A stretch of DNA of 64,000 bases from Aphanomyces cochlioides (taxonomy: Eukaryota; Oomycota; Saprolegniomycetes; Saprolegniales; Verrucalvaceae). Location of the stretch: NCBI GenBank assembly GCA_019828595.1, contig JAHQRK010000021.1, forward strand, positions 1,426,001 to 1,490,000, given 5' to 3'. The position numbers and the translations under genes are program-made. Under the pieces are notes generated by a model. The model did not search any database and was not told where the DNA came from. It saw only the letters and a program-made list of their open reading frames with translations. How positions within the stretch are numbered: the stretch's first letter is position 1; each line of letters opens with the position of its first letter. This document shows positions 62,882 to 64,000 of this stretch, in pieces.

Positions 62882-62977
62882 ATTATACTATAAAGCATAA
62901 TATAATACAAATCTGTAATCCGCTGAAAAACCGATTTCGCACTTAAAACAAGCCTTTGGATGTTATTATAGTATAAT
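62882..62977. repeat. Perfect 12-bp inverted repeat between NRAMP and transposase
   Basis: attatactataa at 62882-62893 is the exact reverse complement of ttatagtataat at 62966-62977, separated by 72 bp. It lies 50 bp before the transposase start at 63027. It may be a solo remnant of a small MITE or a subterminal element of the Harbinger copy. Confidence 0.45.
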
Positions 62978-63026
62978 ATCAATGGTTCAGAGGTTTTGTT
63001 TCAAATTTCATTTTGAGTTGATAGCC

Positions 63027-64000
63027 ATGGATTCTCGCTTGCTGGTTCTCGCTCTAGAGGATGGAGACGATGAAGCAATGCTATTGCTCCTTGATCGGTC
63101 CCTCAGAGAACGTCTCATGATACCGGATGAAAGATTCTGTATGGACTCGATTTGCGATCAGACGTGCCTTGCTTTGTTTAGATTTTCTAAGCAAGGAATT
63201 ACGCGCATGCTTTTGTCAATGAGGTTGCCTGATGTACTAGTTACCAGCGACAGAGACAAAATATGCACTTATGAGGCGCTTTTGATTGTTCTACGACGTT
63301 TGAGCTATCCTAATCGATGGATTGATATGGCGATGATGTTTGGTCGTAGTATTCCTTCACTTTGCAAAGTGTTTAATCATGCCGTCAACATCTTCTATGA
63401 TAAATATCGTTCTAAGATTGAATTCGATAGTGCTTGTCTCTCTATGCTTGCTCATGAATCTAAACTTGCCATCTCTCGCAAGACCAAAATCGAGACCGAT
63501 TGTGTCGCCTTCGTCGACGGCACAGTTCGCCCAATAGCCCGTCCTGTGTACTTCCAACAACAAGCCTACAATGGTCATAAACGTGTGCACTCCACCAAGT
63601 TCCAAAGCCTCACGATTGCTCACGGCCTTATCATCAGTATGTTTGGGCCTATCGAAGGGCGTCGACATGACGTTGCCCTTCTCCGCGAAAGTAACCTGGG
63701 CTCACACTGGCGTGCTGCTGTTCCCGAAGGCCACTACATCTACGGTGATCCTGCCTAGCGGCCATGGCTCCTCAGTCCCTATAAGGCAGCAAAGTTAACT
63801 GCCAAGCAAGCTCTCTACAACTCCAGAATGAGCTCTGTACGAGTCTCAGTAGAATGGTGCTTTGGCGACGTTCTCCGCTTTTGGGCCTTCCTTGACTACA
63901 GAAAGAATCTCAAAGTCTTTCTCTCTCCAGTGGCCAAGCTATACTTGACTGGAGTGCTTCTGACGAACTGCTTGACATGCGAGCGGGGCGGCAATCCAAC
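63027..64000 (+). pseudogene. PIF/Harbinger-type transposase, in-frame stop, runs off the window
   Basis: From the ATG at 63027 (an in-frame ATG at 62982 also exists) the frame reads MDSRLLVLALEDGDDEAMLL, then a helical N-domain (LRRLSYPNRWIDMAMMFGRS) and the DDE_Tnp_4 core: FVDGTVRPIARP (first Asp), GLIISMFGPIEGRRHDVALL, YIYGDPA (second Asp) and, after the stop, SVRVSVEWCFGDVLRFWAFL (the Glu region). The codon after GDPA, normally Tyr, is TAG at 63756-63758; the same frame then continues open to the window end (SPYKAAKLTAKQALYNSRMS, SPVAKLYLTGVLLTN). A single nonsense mutation is the only damage seen, so inactivation is recent. The 3' end lies outside the window. Confidence 0.85.

Noticed and set aside
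1..64000. tRNA, rRNA or CRISPR features
   Set aside because: No B-box/GTTCRA-type T-loop with matching stems, rRNA core sequence or regularly spaced repeats were seen by eye; tRNAscan-SE would be decisive for tRNAs.

Overview
The window looks like nuclear DNA of an oomycete, most plausibly a Saprolegniales (Aphanomyces/Saprolegnia-like) genome. Reasons: dense eukaryotic genes on both strands; many spliced genes whose introns are nearly all GT-AG and only about 36-51 nt long; oomycete-style Cys motifs (RDPxNxC); Thr/Ser/Ala-rich membrane proteins; Tc1/mariner and PIF/Harbinger transposases; and a repeat-associated protein type I associate with oomycetes. The taxonomic call is inference from gene style. 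No tRNA, rRNA or CRISPR was seen.

Layout. 0.3-8.6 kb: five single-pass surface proteins, the last three (2309-3781, 4554-6152, 7508-8617) being paralogues built as mucin-like linker, four-Cys ectodomain, TM and acidic tail; a 579-bp Tc1-type MITE (6256-6834) lies between two of them. 8.7-13.0 kb: HMG-CoA-lyase-like TIM-barrel protein, an oomycete repeat-family protein, an SDR pseudogene and its intact neighbour, and a METTL21-type methyltransferase. 13.6-15.4 kb: chaperonin subunit CCT6. 15.7-21.9 kb: two tandem ankyrin-TIR-like-TPR genes, the first decayed and the second intact with ten exons, separated by another broken gene. 22.2-39.6 kb: nucleotide-sugar transporter, TPR protein with a long acidic tail, 3'-5' exonuclease, MAPKKK with three SH3 domains, the autophagy tether EPG5 (about 2624 aa) and an ER-type parvulin. 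39.6-42.6 kb: a complete 2.9-kb Tc1/mariner-like transposon with a second convergent gene. 42.6-51.1 kb: mitochondrial IF-3, MYND-like proteins, a WD40 protein, a LYR-ApaG fusion, an SREK1IP1-like zinc knuckle protein and a PH-domain PI4-kinase, several packed stop to stop. 51.9-57.3 kb: three tandem MFS transporters with a small unknown gene between the second and third. 58.3-64 kb: coiled-coil/LRR protein, NRAMP metal transporter and a decaying PIF/Harbinger transposase running off the end.

Most genes are independent housekeeping units. The groups that belong together are the tandem families (surface proteins, SDRs, ANK-TIR-like-TPR, MFS). For multi-exon genes, exon joins were worked out by hand from splice sites, reading phase and family conservation. 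They are predictions without transcript support. The most interesting candidates are the ANK-TIR-like-TPR protein (NLR-like layout), the two-gene Tc1 element with TATCCGGAT motifs just upstream of both its start codons, and the four-Cys surface protein family.
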